Part shown: positions 22,267 through 30,769 of the stretch, piece after piece | Numbering within the stretch: the stretch's first letter is position 1 | Layout: each line of letters starts with the position of its first letter | Source: Butyrivibrio sp. CB08 | GTDB taxonomy: Bacteria; Bacillota; Clostridia; Lachnospirales; Lachnospiraceae | Reading direction: 5' to 3' | DNA length: 64,000 nucleotides | Assembly: GCF_003625485.1 (NCBI RefSeq) | Contig: NZ_RAIR01000001.1 | Span: 1-64,000 of the forward strand | Position numbers and translations under genes: made by a program | The notes under the pieces: model-generated | Databases searched by the model: none | What the model saw: only the letters and a program-made list of their open reading frames with translations | What the model was told of the DNA's origin: nothing

Positions 22267-24516
22267 ATGGAACCTATAAGGATACGAGGACTGAAACAGA
22301 ATAATCTTAAGAACATTTCGCTTGATATACCAAAGAATAAGATCGTGGTTTTTACGGGTGTATCAGGTTCAGGTAAGTCAAGCATTGTCTTTGATACCGT
22401 AGCCGCTGAGAGCCAGCGGCAGATGAATGAAACATATACAGCATGGGTAAGGGGAAGGCTTCCCAAGTATGAAAAGCCCCACGTAGAATCAATAGATAAT
22501 CTTAACCCTTCGGTTGTTGTCGATCAGAGCAGGCTGGGAGGTAACGCGAGATCGACAGTCGGAACCATAAGTGATATGTATTCGGTGCTAAGACTTCTCT
22601 TTTCAAGGATAGGAACTCCGTCTATAGGTCCCGCTTCTTATTTTTCATTTAATAATCCAAACGGAATGTGCAGGACCTGCGCCGGTATCGGTAAGATCAT
22701 GGATCTGGATATGTATAACCTCATAGATGAGGATAAGAGCTATGACGAGGGATGCTTTAAGCTTCCGGCCTTCGGGGCAGGGAAGTATTATTGGAAGGTT
22801 TACAGGCATCCGGAATATTTCAGGACTGATGTGCCATGGAAGGATCTGAGTGAAAAAGAGCATAATATCCTGCTGTACGGATCATACACCAAAGGCGGCA
22901 AAAGGATCGATAAGAAGATCGAGGGTGTATACAATCAATTCAAGAGACTGGTACTGATGAAGGGTGTAGAAGAGCAGACGGATTACACTCTTAAGAAGAT
23001 CAGTCAGTTCATATATGAGTGTGAGTGCCCTGACTGTAAGGGAAAGAGGCTTAACGAGCAGACCCTCTCGTGCAGGATCGGCAGATATAACATAGCGGAT
23101 ATGTGCGATATGGAATTCAGCACTTTGCGGGGTGAACTAAAAAAGATCGATGATGAGAGGGCAGTAACCCTTGTTAAGCAGCTTACGGATTCTCTTGACA
23201 GAATGATAGATATAGGTCTTCCATATCTTTCGATGAACAGGGAAAGTTCCAGCCTTTCGGGAGGAGAGGCCCAGAGGCTTAAGCTGGTAAGATATATGGG
23301 AAGCTCTCTGTGCGGAATGATATATATTTTTGATGAGCCAAGTACCGGCATGCATCCGAGGGATGTCCACAGAATGACCAGGCTTCTTAAAAGCTTACGG
23401 GATAAAGGTAATACGGTATTGGTGGTCGAACATGATAAAGATATAATCAGCATAGCGGATGAAGTTATAGATATAGGGCCGCTTGCAGGTAAGAACGGCG
23501 GACAGGTGCTTTTCCAGGGAACATATGAAGATCTGCTTATAAGTAATACCAGGACGGGCAATGCCTTAAAATCGGAGGTTAAGGTTAAGGAAAAAGTCAG
23601 ACAGCCGAAAGGATTTCTGCAGGTAAGGGGAGCTAACATCCACAACTTAAAGAATGTGGATATTGATATCCCTACAGGTATACTTACCGTGGTAACGGGA
23701 GTTGCGGGAAGCGGAAAATCATCTCTTATAAGGGATGTCTTTGCAAAACAGTATTCCGATATGGCCGTGCTTATCGATCAGAGTGCAATAACGGCTACCG
23801 GTAGATCTACGGTATGCACTTTTCTTGGCTTCTTTGATGAGATCAGGAAGGTGTTTGCCAAAGAGAATGAAGTAGACGCCGGATTGTTCACATTCAATGG
23901 CAAGGGTGCATGTCCGCACTGCAAGGGCCGTGGATTTATAACCACGGAACTTGTGTTTATGGATCCTGTCACAACTGTATGTGAGTATTGTAACGGTTCA
24001 AGATACAGTGAAGAAGCGCTCGGTTACAAATATAAGGGTTTGACGATAGAAGAAGTTCTTTCGTTGAGCGTAGAAGATGCTCTTGACTTTTTCAAAGACA
24101 ACAGGAAGATAACAAAGAATCTGAAGGCTCTTATGGAGGTGGGACTTCCTTACATCTCATTGGGTCAACCCTTATCAAGCTTTTCGGGAGGAGAACGCCA
24201 GAGGGTCAAGCTTGCGCAGAACATCGGCAGGAGGGGAAACATATATATACTTGATGAGCCCACAACAGGACTTCATGCAGCAGATATAGAAAAAATAGTC
24301 GGTATACTTGAAACAATAGTCGATAAGGGTAATACTGTAATAGTAATAGAGCATAATACAGATGTCATGAAACTTGCAGACTATATAATTGATGTCGGAC
24401 CTGACGGAGGCACAAACGGAGGCAGGATAGTGTTTACCGGGACACCCGAAGAAATGATCAGGAACGGGGAAACGATAACTGCAAAATATCTTCGGAAAAG
24501 AAAGGAGCAAGATTAA
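22267..24516 (+). CDS. UvrA2-type excinuclease ABC subunit A-like ATPase
   Basis: 749 residues, a double ABC ATPase of the UvrA class. Walker A motifs GVSGSGKSS (about residue 36) and GVAGSGKSS (about 480), two signatures SSLSGGEAQRLK and SSFSGGERQRVK, and zinc-module Cys pairs CRTCAGIGK, CECPDCKGKR, CPHCKGRGF and CEYCNGSRY. It is shorter than housekeeping UvrA (about 940), as in the UvrA2/DrrC group linked to resistance to DNA-binding drugs. AAGGAGAG precedes the ATG. It lies upstream of a drug-type ABC exporter inside the same pair of direct repeats. Confidence 0.9.
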   Translation: MEPIRIRGLKQNNLKNISLDIPKNKIVVFTGVSGSGKSSIVFDTVAAESQRQMNETYTAWVRGRLPKYEKPHVESIDNLNPSVVVDQSRLGGNARSTVGTISDMYSVLRLLFSRIGTPSIGPASYFSFNNPNGMCRTCAGIGKIMDLDMYNLIDEDKSYDEGCFKLPAFGAGKYYWKVYRHPEYFRTDVPWKDLSEKEHNILLYGSYTKGGKRIDKKIEGVYNQFKRLVLMKGVEEQTDYTLKKISQFIYECECPDCKGKRLNEQTLSCRIGRYNIADMCDMEFSTLRGELKKIDDERAVTLVKQLTDSLDRMIDIGLPYLSMNRESSSLSGGEAQRLKLVRYMGSSLCGMIYIFDEPSTGMHPRDVHRMTRLLKSLRDKGNTVLVVEHDKDIISIADEVIDIGPLAGKNGGQVLFQGTYEDLLISNTRTGNALKSEVKVKEKVRQPKGFLQVRGANIHNLKNVDIDIPTGILTVVTGVAGSGKSSLIRDVFAKQYSDMAVLIDQSAITATGRSTVCTFLGFFDEIRKVFAKENEVDAGLFTFNGKGACPHCKGRGFITTELVFMDPVTTVCEYCNGSRYSEEALGYKYKGLTIEEVLSLSVEDALDFFKDNRKITKNLKALMEVGLPYISLGQPLSSFSGGERQRVKLAQNIGRRGNIYILDEPTTGLHAADIEKIVGILETIVDKGNTVIVIEHNTDVMKLADYIIDVGPDGGTNGGRIVFTGTPEEMIRNGETITAKYLRKRKEQD

Positions 24517-24549
24517 GGACATATATAGATGAAAAAGTAAAACTTACTA

Positions 24550-24581
24550 TTGACTCTCCCCTATAGGGGAGGGGTTAGAAT
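24550..24581 (+). promoter_or_regulatory. MerR-type promoter with palindromic operator
   Basis: TTGACT (24550-24555) and TAGAAT (24576-24581) are 20 bp apart, an over-long spacer typical of MerR-activated promoters. The spacer carries the perfect 16-bp palindrome CTCCCCTATAGGGGAG (24556-24571). It is probably bound by the MerR protein encoded two genes downstream, which would twist the DNA to start transcription of the exporter operon. Confidence 0.88.
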
Positions 24582-24610
24582 CCTCCTTGGAAAACAGAAA
24601 GGAGGATTTT
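24579..24610 (+). terminator. Terminator overlapping the MerR promoter
   Basis: AATCCTCCTT (24579-24588) pairs with AAGGAGGATT (24598-24607), then T continues to 24613. The right arm is the exporter's ribosome binding site. Transcripts reading through from the UvrA2 gene can form it; transcripts started about 24588 lack the left arm. Confidence 0.75.
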
Positions 24611-24613
24611 TTT

Positions 24614-25333
24614 ATGTATGAAAACGCTATAGTTGTAGAGAATCTGGAAAAAGCTTTCGGAAAAAGGAAGGTGGTTGATAACCTGTCTTTCAAAGTCAGG
24701 AAAGGCGAAGTATTTGGTCTGCTCGGCCATAATGGCGCCGGAAAAAGTACCACTATCGATCTGATTCTGGGACTTAAGAAAGCGGATGAGGGAAGATCGG
24801 TCATTCTGGGGATGAATGCGGCTGTAAACAGAAAGGCTGTATTTGAAAGAGTCGGGGTACAGCTTCAGCAGACTAAATATCAGAGCAGCATCACTGTGGA
24901 AGAGGCTTGTATCGAATACGGGTCTTTATACGAGAAAGCTGCGGATCATGAAGAACTTCTTCGTCAGTTTGGACTGACAGAATTGCAAAAGAGCATGGTC
25001 TCAAAACTGTCGGGTGGGGAGAGACAGAAGCTTTCCATAGTCCTGGCGCTTATCGGTAATCCTGAGATAGTATTTTTAGACGAGCTGACAACCGGTCTTG
25101 ATGTTGAGGCCAGAAGAGAGGTGTGGCGAACACTTAAACAACTTAAGGACAAAGGACTGACTATTTTCCTGACCACGCATTACATGGAAGAGGCAGAAGC
25201 TTTATGCGACCATGTCTGCATAATAAAGTCCGGCAAAAAAGTTGTTGAGGGAACAGTCGCTGATATTGTAAATAATTCGAAGCAAAAAAATCTGGAAGAT
25301 GCATATCTGTTTTATATGGAGGAGGAACTGTAA
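24614..25333 (+). CDS. ABC exporter ATP-binding protein (drug type)
   Basis: 239 residues. Walker A GHNGAGKST, signature KLSGGERQKLS, Walker B IVFLDELTTGLD and switch TTHYMEEAE are complete, so it is an active ATPase of the DrrA/CcmA-like class. ATG 24614 follows AAGGAGG. Its stop overlaps the permease start (TAATG), so the two are coupled. It energises export by the 25333 permease. Confidence 0.92.
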   Translation: MYENAIVVENLEKAFGKRKVVDNLSFKVRKGEVFGLLGHNGAGKSTTIDLILGLKKADEGRSVILGMNAAVNRKAVFERVGVQLQQTKYQSSITVEEACIEYGSLYEKAADHEELLRQFGLTELQKSMVSKLSGGERQKLSIVLALIGNPEIVFLDELTTGLDVEARREVWRTLKQLKDKGLTIFLTTHYMEEAEALCDHVCIIKSGKKVVEGTVADIVNNSKQKNLEDAYLFYMEEEL

Positions 25334-26067
25334 TGAGATTCTTTAAGATGTATAAAGTTGAACAGAAACTTTTTATGAGATCACCTGATGTGATTCTCTT
25401 TAATCTGGGAATGCCGCTTATTGTTCTGATCCTGATCTCGCTAATAGCAGGGAATAAGGAAGCCGGAAACTCAGGGCTTACATTTCTTTCAGGATCATAC
25501 GTTGCCCTTTCAACAGTCGGTATATGCTGTAGTGCATTTATGAGCATACCAATCTCTCTGGTCGAATACCGTTCACAGGGAGTACTCAGAAGGATGTATT
25601 GCAGCCCGTGCTCTCCTGTAAGGCTGCTTGCCTGTGATACAATAGCCAGTGGAGTGATGGCGGTTATTTCTACAATGATTCTCTCAGTAACGGCAGTATT
25701 CTTTTTTGGATACAGAATGGAAGGAAATGTGCTGCTCTATATCTTTGCCTGGTTACTTACCATGATCTCCATGTTTTCGATAGGACTGATGATCGCAAGC
25801 CTTTGCAGAACGGTAAAATCAATGAATGTAGTTACGAGCCTTGTGTATTTTCCGATGCTTTTCTTCTCGGGGGCTACGGTTCCCGCAGAGATCTTTCCTG
25901 AAAAGCTTCGGGTCTTCTCAGACATTCTTCCTCTGGGGGTAGGCATAAACCTGTTAAAGGATATATCATTGGGTATATATGACCGGATGCTCATACCGGT
26001 TGTTATCCTGATGATAATAACCGTGATATGTTCTTTTGTTTCAGTTAAAACTTTTAGATGGGAGTAG
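25333..26067 (+). CDS. ABC-2 type exporter permease
   Basis: 244 residues with six membrane segments (about 23-43, 52-75, 100-125, 133-155, 163-183 and 215-235) and the ABC-2 motif FLSGSYVALSTVG and FFSGATVPAEIFPE before the last segments. Pairs with the preceding ATPase to expel a hydrophobic compound. The last codons overlap the ribosome binding site of the MerR gene. Confidence 0.9.
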   Translation: MRFFKMYKVEQKLFMRSPDVILFNLGMPLIVLILISLIAGNKEAGNSGLTFLSGSYVALSTVGICCSAFMSIPISLVEYRSQGVLRRMYCSPCSPVRLLACDTIASGVMAVISTMILSVTAVFFFGYRMEGNVLLYIFAWLLTMISMFSIGLMIASLCRTVKSMNVVTSLVYFPMLFFSGATVPAEIFPEKLRVFSDILPLGVGINLLKDISLGIYDRMLIPVVILMIITVICSFVSVKTFRWE

Positions 26068-26072
26068 AGTAT

Positions 26073-26921
26073 ATGGAATTAAAAGAAAAGCATGAAGCCT
26101 GTGTGCCGGCAGAAGATGAAATATTATATAAAATTGGAATGTTTGCCGCGATGAACCATGTTACCGTAAAGACTCTGAGGTTTTATGAGGAGCAGGGATT
26201 ATTGATCCCTGCCCGAATAAATGATGAGAACGGATACAGATATTATACAATGAACCAGATGGCGGTCATTCATCAGATCACCGCCCTTAAGGAAGCGGGA
26301 TTTACCCTGGATGATATAAGAAGAATCAATGCGGGCTCCGATGAGGAAGCTGTGATACATAAGAAAAAATCAGAATTGTTGTCGAAGATTGCGGAACTGA
26401 CAAGACAGGTTAGTATCCTTGACGGGTATCTTGCAAGGAACAAGGGAATGCTTTCGGCACCTGTGCTGGTGAAAACAATACCGGAATCAACAGTGGCTTA
26501 TTTAACAGAGAGAATAGAATCGTATGACTGTCTTTTTGAGATGATGCCGAGACTGGGTGAATTGATGGAAGAAGCCGGGTGTGAATGTGCCTTACCGGAA
26601 TACTGCTTTACCTCATATCCGGAGCCGGGATATAAGGAAGATGAGATAGCGGTGGAAATATGTCAGACAGTCACCCGGAAAAAGGAAGATACGAAAGAAT
26701 TACATTTTAAATGTCTTCCCGAGATTAATGCAGCATGCATATTTCACAAAGGCTCATATGCTGATTTTCCGGAAAGTTATGAGATCATTCTTAAGTTTAT
26801 TGAAGAGAACGGATTTAAGATCGCAGGACCGATACGTGAAAAATATATCGATGGTGTATGGAATAGGGAGGACGAAAGCGAATGGCTTTCTGAAATTCAG
26901 ATCCCGATCAGGCAGGTTTAA
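26073..26921 (+). CDS. MerR family regulator with GyrI-like effector domain
   Basis: 282 residues. Residues 13-80 are the MerR winged helix (KIGMFAAMNHVTVKTLRFYE, then DENGYRYYTMNQM), a dimerisation helix follows, and from about 125 a GyrI-like drug-binding domain (PESTVAYLTERIESYDCLFE, HKGSYADFPESYEIILKFIE), the BmrR/BltR layout. GGAG lies eight bases before ATG 26073; ATG 26058 is an alternative. It probably activates the promoter at 24550 when it binds a cationic or hydrophobic drug. Confidence 0.92.
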   Translation: MELKEKHEACVPAEDEILYKIGMFAAMNHVTVKTLRFYEEQGLLIPARINDENGYRYYTMNQMAVIHQITALKEAGFTLDDIRRINAGSDEEAVIHKKKSELLSKIAELTRQVSILDGYLARNKGMLSAPVLVKTIPESTVAYLTERIESYDCLFEMMPRLGELMEEAGCECALPEYCFTSYPEPGYKEDEIAVEICQTVTRKKEDTKELHFKCLPEINAACIFHKGSYADFPESYEIILKFIEENGFKIAGPIREKYIDGVWNREDESEWLSEIQIPIRQV

Positions 26922-26975
26922 TCTGTGCAGAACCGGTTAAAATCAGTGTGATTTTGGCCGGCTCTGTATTTTTTA
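26907..26975 (+). terminator. Direct repeat B: CDS end plus terminator hairpin
   Basis: Counterpart of 22147-22211. It encodes the last residues QV and stop of MerR, then CCGG-TT-AAAATCA pairs with TGATTTT-GG-CCGG (26933-26961), followed by CTCTGTATTTTTT. Confidence 0.8.
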
Positions 26976-27007
26976 CTATATATTAAAGTCAGAAAAAAAG
27001 AGCTGCA

Positions 27008-27568
27008 ATGGAGAAAAGGAACATGAAAAATCAGACGAATCTCAAAAAAAATTTTGTAAAAGCATCTGCCTCGGATTTTGAAAAAATAAAGTCGGCATAC
27101 ATCGACATAATCAACCGCACGCCGAGTATGAAGGAATACGCCCGCTGGGAATACGGAAAGCATCCAACCGACGAAATGATTCAAATGTACATCGACGGTG
27201 GAAACATGTACCAGTTTATGGAGGATGGGAATCTTGCGGGAGTGATCGCAATCACGTTCTCTCAGGGAGAAGATTATCATCCTGTAAAATGGCAGGTTGA
27301 GGCAAATGATGACGAGGTGATGGTACTTCATATTCTTGGAATCATGCCGGATTTTCAGGGAAAAGGAATCGGAAAGAAAATGATTCAGTCTGCGCTGGAA
27401 CTTGGACGGACTAAAAAAATGAAAGCCTGCCGCTTTGACGCACTTTCTTCAAATCTTCCTGCTCAGAAACTGTACGAAAGTCTTGGTTTTGTATTTTGCG
27501 GGAAGCAGCATTGGTTTGCCAACAACACCGGCTGGACTGATTTCTATCTTTATGAGAGGAAAATGTAA
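27008..27568 (+). CDS. GNAT family N-acetyltransferase
   Basis: 186 residues with acetyl-CoA loop FQGKGIGKKMI (about residue 119) and KLYESLGFVFCG. ATG 27008 or ATG 27023 may be the start; AAAAGGAA precedes the second more closely. It follows the terminator of the MerR operon and so needs its own promoter, which I could not identify. Substrate unknown. Confidence 0.87.
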   Translation: MEKRNMKNQTNLKKNFVKASASDFEKIKSAYIDIINRTPSMKEYARWEYGKHPTDEMIQMYIDGGNMYQFMEDGNLAGVIAITFSQGEDYHPVKWQVEANDDEVMVLHILGIMPDFQGKGIGKKMIQSALELGRTKKMKACRFDALSSNLPAQKLYESLGFVFCGKQHWFANNTGWTDFYLYERKM

Positions 27569-27656
27569 AATAAGGAAAAGATAGAGAAAATATCGTAGGC
27601 AATATCCTGATCCCGCAATTTGCTTATTTCGATTTTAATCATTTTTTATATTTTCA

Positions 27657-28559
27657 TTATTTGCTATCACAATGCTCACTCCTAAATGTTGATGGAGTGC
27701 AGCCGTATTTCTTCAGAAAGCATCGGTTAAAATAACTGATATCATTAAACCCGCATGAATAAGCTATTTCAGATATTGATGAGTCAGGGTATAACAATAG
27801 TTCTTCCCGAATCTGTTCCAGACGATACTGAAGAACATACTGAATCGGCGTGGTATGAAGAATGTCGTGATATAGCCTTAACAAAGTACTTACACTTATG
27901 CCTGCAGATGCAGCAATAATATCAATCGTGATCTGCTCTCGATAATGTGTTTCAATATAATAAAGAGTTTTCTTAATCCGAAGTTCATCCCTTTGCGTTT
28001 TAGACGTGAAGGGATGTTCTGTTTCTGTATCGATATTATGGATGATAAGAGAAGAAATCTGACTTAATGCGAAACGGACTGTAAGAGCATAATCCGTTTT
28101 CTCGTTGGCCCCGGCAAGCCAGGCTTTCTCCGACAGGAAAAGGACCTCCTTTTGCCAGGGGATTTCCGGTGACAATTTGATAAAGGGAAGATTATCTTTG
28201 GAAAGGATCGGTAACACATAGTTATTCCATATGATATCATCCGGTGTTGCTATCACGCGGGGATTAAAGACCATGCAATGCTGCCATCCGGTTTTTGAAT
28301 GAAGCTCAGATGAATGAAGAATCCCGCTGTTAGCAAAGTAGCCTTCTCCGGCTTTAAGATTAAACTCACATCCGGCGATAAATACACTCACTTCACCTGA
28401 AAGGATCACTAATAGCTCCAGTTCATTATGCCAGTGCCAGGGGACCTTGACTTTAGTGAGATCATCGTCAAAAAAAGCAATTGGGAAATCAGGTGTTCCA
28501 TACGTGAGCAATTCTTTTCCGGTTTCATCGGTTTTGTCAGTAGAGTATGAAAGTCCCAT
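27657..28559 (-). CDS. AraC family transcriptional regulator
   Basis: 300 residues. The N-terminal cupin domain has WHWHNELELLVILSGEVSV (sugar-binding type); the C-terminal pair of helix-turn-helices is at about 195-295 (ITIDIIAASAGISVSTLLRL and ISEIAYSCGFNDISYFNRCF). On the minus strand its start follows AAAGGAG. Divergent from the MFS transporter at 28681, which it probably regulates. One of few minus-strand genes in the first 43 kb. Confidence 0.92.
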   Translation of the reverse strand: MGLSYSTDKTDETGKELLTYGTPDFPIAFFDDDLTKVKVPWHWHNELELLVILSGEVSVFIAGCEFNLKAGEGYFANSGILHSSELHSKTGWQHCMVFNPRVIATPDDIIWNNYVLPILSKDNLPFIKLSPEIPWQKEVLFLSEKAWLAGANEKTDYALTVRFALSQISSLIIHNIDTETEHPFTSKTQRDELRIKKTLYYIETHYREQITIDIIAASAGISVSTLLRLYHDILHTTPIQYVLQYRLEQIREELLLYPDSSISEIAYSCGFNDISYFNRCFLKKYGCTPSTFRSEHCDSK

Positions 28560-28680
28560 GAAAACTCCTTTGAAGATTTTGTCCTATAATTTGCCTTATT
28601 ATATGCGATTTTATTCTATATGTAAACATAGATTGAGTGATATACTCTCATAAAAGACGTGATCAGCGGAGGTTAACGCT

Positions 28681-29844
28681 ATGTATTCTCTATTACTGGC
28701 TGTAATATATCTGATATTTATGAGTCTGGGATTGCCGGACTCACTTCTCGGCTCCGGGTGGCCAACGATGCAAGTGGCTTTCGGAGTACCTTCTTCATAT
28801 GCAGGGTATGTTTCGATGGCAATATCGTTTATGACGATAATATCGGCGCTGATAAGTCCGCGAATGATAAGGAGGTTTCATACAAAGTGGATCGTGATCG
28901 TTTCCATCCTGCTGACTGTGTTTGGCCTTTTTGGTTTTTCGTTCTCGACATCTTATGCGATGCTGTTTCTGTTCGTGATACCTTATGGCCTCGGTGCCGG
29001 TGCAATTGATGCATCCGTAAACCACTACGTGGCTAACAATTACTCAGGTTCTGTTATGAATTTCCTTCATTGCTTTTATGGAGTAGGTGCTGTTATCAGC
29101 CCGAACATCATGGCTTTGGCATTAAGTAAAGCAAGGTGGAATGAGGGATACAGATGGACGGCGTATCTTCAAATGGGGATACTGCTTATATGCATCCTGT
29201 CTCTACCGCTTTGGAAAAGGAATGAGAGTAATGCGGAGGCTGAGGATGAAGCGGGAGCCGGCATCAGAGAAGCACTGAAGGTTCCCGGAGTGATACTGAC
29301 ACTGATCGCATTCTATGCATACTGTGCGGGAGAATGTACCTGTTTCCTATGGACATCGAGTTATTTTGCAGGAACTAAGGAAGGACTTTCCGACGGACTG
29401 ATAGCTTCGTTCGGATCACTGATATTCGGCGGACTGATGCTTGGCAGGCTAATCTCGGGATTTATATCAAATAAGCTTGGGGACAGGCTGCTCATCAGGA
29501 TAGGAATCACTGTGGAGCTGATCGGTATTATTATGGTTATGCTTCCAATCAGTCATTATCTGCCTGCGGCGATCGGTTTTGTGATCATAGGAACCGGTAT
29601 GGGCCCCGTATATCCTGCCATACAGCATATGGCTCCGACCAACTTCGGAAAAAAGTACAGTGCGGCTGTAATCGGACTGCAGATGGCTTCTGCCTATGTT
29701 GGAAGTACCTTTATGCCGATGTTTTTTGGGATTCTGCAGCAGAATATCGGGATCGGAATCATGCCGTTGTATCTTTTGATCTTTGCGGTTCTCAATATCG
29801 GATTGTTGGAGAGAACTTATGTTGTTCTGAGGAAAGAGTTATAG
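28681..29844 (+). CDS. MFS transporter (sugar/FucP-like)
   Basis: 387 residues with about twelve membrane segments; loop 2-3 carries SPRMIRRFHTKWI and loop 8-9 GRLISGFISNKLGDRL, the repeated MFS motif A positions. It resembles the short FucP/YfkF-like MFS proteins of Clostridia. GGAGG precedes ATG 28681. The divergent AraC gene suggests regulated uptake or efflux of a sugar-like compound. The next GNAT gene starts on the base after its stop codon. Confidence 0.87.
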   Translation: MYSLLLAVIYLIFMSLGLPDSLLGSGWPTMQVAFGVPSSYAGYVSMAISFMTIISALISPRMIRRFHTKWIVIVSILLTVFGLFGFSFSTSYAMLFLFVIPYGLGAGAIDASVNHYVANNYSGSVMNFLHCFYGVGAVISPNIMALALSKARWNEGYRWTAYLQMGILLICILSLPLWKRNESNAEAEDEAGAGIREALKVPGVILTLIAFYAYCAGECTCFLWTSSYFAGTKEGLSDGLIASFGSLIFGGLMLGRLISGFISNKLGDRLLIRIGITVELIGIIMVMLPISHYLPAAIGFVIIGTGMGPVYPAIQHMAPTNFGKKYSAAVIGLQMASAYVGSTFMPMFFGILQQNIGIGIMPLYLLIFAVLNIGLLERTYVVLRKEL

Positions 29845-30384
29845 GTGAGCGACGTGGTAATAGAGACTGATAGATTGATAATTAGAGATGTAACAATGCC
29901 GGACGGAGAGGCGTTCATTCATATGGCTTCCGATGGGAGCTTGAATGATGTAGGCTTTGACAAAGATTGTAGCTCGTGGATGCATGACTGGATTATAGAA
30001 GCACAAAATCTGGTGCGAGAGGACAATCCTCGAAAAAATTATCTTGCTTATGTGATTGAAGATAAGAGAACAGGTTCGCCTGTCGGCGCTGTCGGATGTT
30101 CATATTATGAGGATTTTGGGAAAGTGGGTATTACTTATTTTATCGGAGCAGATTTTCGAAATAATGGATACGCTTCAGAAGCAGTAAAGGCGTATGTTTG
30201 TTATTTCTTTGAGCATTATGATGAAAACGAGATGATTGCCACTATCCGTGAGGATAATCTCCCATCATGGAAAGTGATAGAAAGAGTAGGTTTTTTATTT
30301 AAAGAGAAAAAAATGTACAGAGATGTCAATGATGCAAACGAAGAACTATATCGATTTTATTTGGCGCAAAGATGCGATGGTTGA
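29845..30384 (+). CDS. GNAT family N-acetyltransferase (RimJ/RimL type)
   Basis: 179 residues starting with GTG on the base after the MFS stop codon, so translation is coupled. Typical RimJ-like start IETDRLIIRDVTMPDGEAF, acetyl-CoA region FRNNGYASEAVKAY and ENLPSWKVIERVGF (read REDNLPSWKVIERVGF). Substrate unknown. Confidence 0.87.
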   Translation: MSDVVIETDRLIIRDVTMPDGEAFIHMASDGSLNDVGFDKDCSSWMHDWIIEAQNLVREDNPRKNYLAYVIEDKRTGSPVGAVGCSYYEDFGKVGITYFIGADFRNNGYASEAVKAYVCYFFEHYDENEMIATIREDNLPSWKVIERVGFLFKEKKMYRDVNDANEELYRFYLAQRCDG

Positions 30385-30424
30385 GATCCCTGAAAAAAGA
30401 AAGCGTAAGATTCAAAACCTGGCG

Positions 30425-30466
30425 AATAAGGGCTGTGAGGTCAAAGAACTTAAGGATTATACAGGA
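30425..30466 (+). pseudogene. Fragment of isochorismatase-like gene 3' end
   Basis: The bases encode NKGCEVKELKDYTG, which matches the last residues of the complete isochorismatase-family protein at 41093-41587 (AKGCEVKELNDYINA), with DNA similarity as well. The rest of the gene is missing. It lies directly in front of the small gene at 30476. Confidence 0.55.
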
Positions 30467-30475
30467 GGGAAAAAG

Positions 30476-30649
30476 ATGAAGAATTTTTTTGATAAAACGA
30501 ATAGGAAGAGAATAATTAACTGTTACAGCAAGGCAGAAATGGAAAGGCTTCACGATAGTTATATTGAAAGGGGCGTTATGGCTGAGGAACTAATATGTGT
30601 TATACCTTGCAGCACGGTAAATTTATATAAGCTTATTGTTGAAGAATGA
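30476..30649 (+). CDS. Small protein of unknown function
   Basis: 57 residues (MKNFFDKTNRKRIINCYSKA and onward to KLIVEE), basic at the N-terminus. ACAGGAGGG before ATG 30476 is a strong ribosome binding site, which argues for real translation. No family recognised. Confidence 0.5.
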   Translation: MKNFFDKTNRKRIINCYSKAEMERLHDSYIERGVMAEELICVIPCSTVNLYKLIVEE

Positions 30650-30672
30650 TAAATAGAGGGAGAGAGTTTGCC

Positions 30673-30756
30673 ATGATTGAAAATGAGCGTATCAGAATAT
30701 ATCCTGCAGAGAAGGATTATATTCCAGTATTATGCACAATTGTAAATTGGGATTGA
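30673..30756 (+). pseudogene. GNAT N-terminal stub
   Basis: 28 codons starting MIENERIRIYPAEKDYIPVL, the typical first strand of a GNAT, with GGGAGAG upstream, then a stop. Only the N-terminus remains. Confidence 0.5.
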
Positions 30757-30769
30757 ATGGGGGATGATT

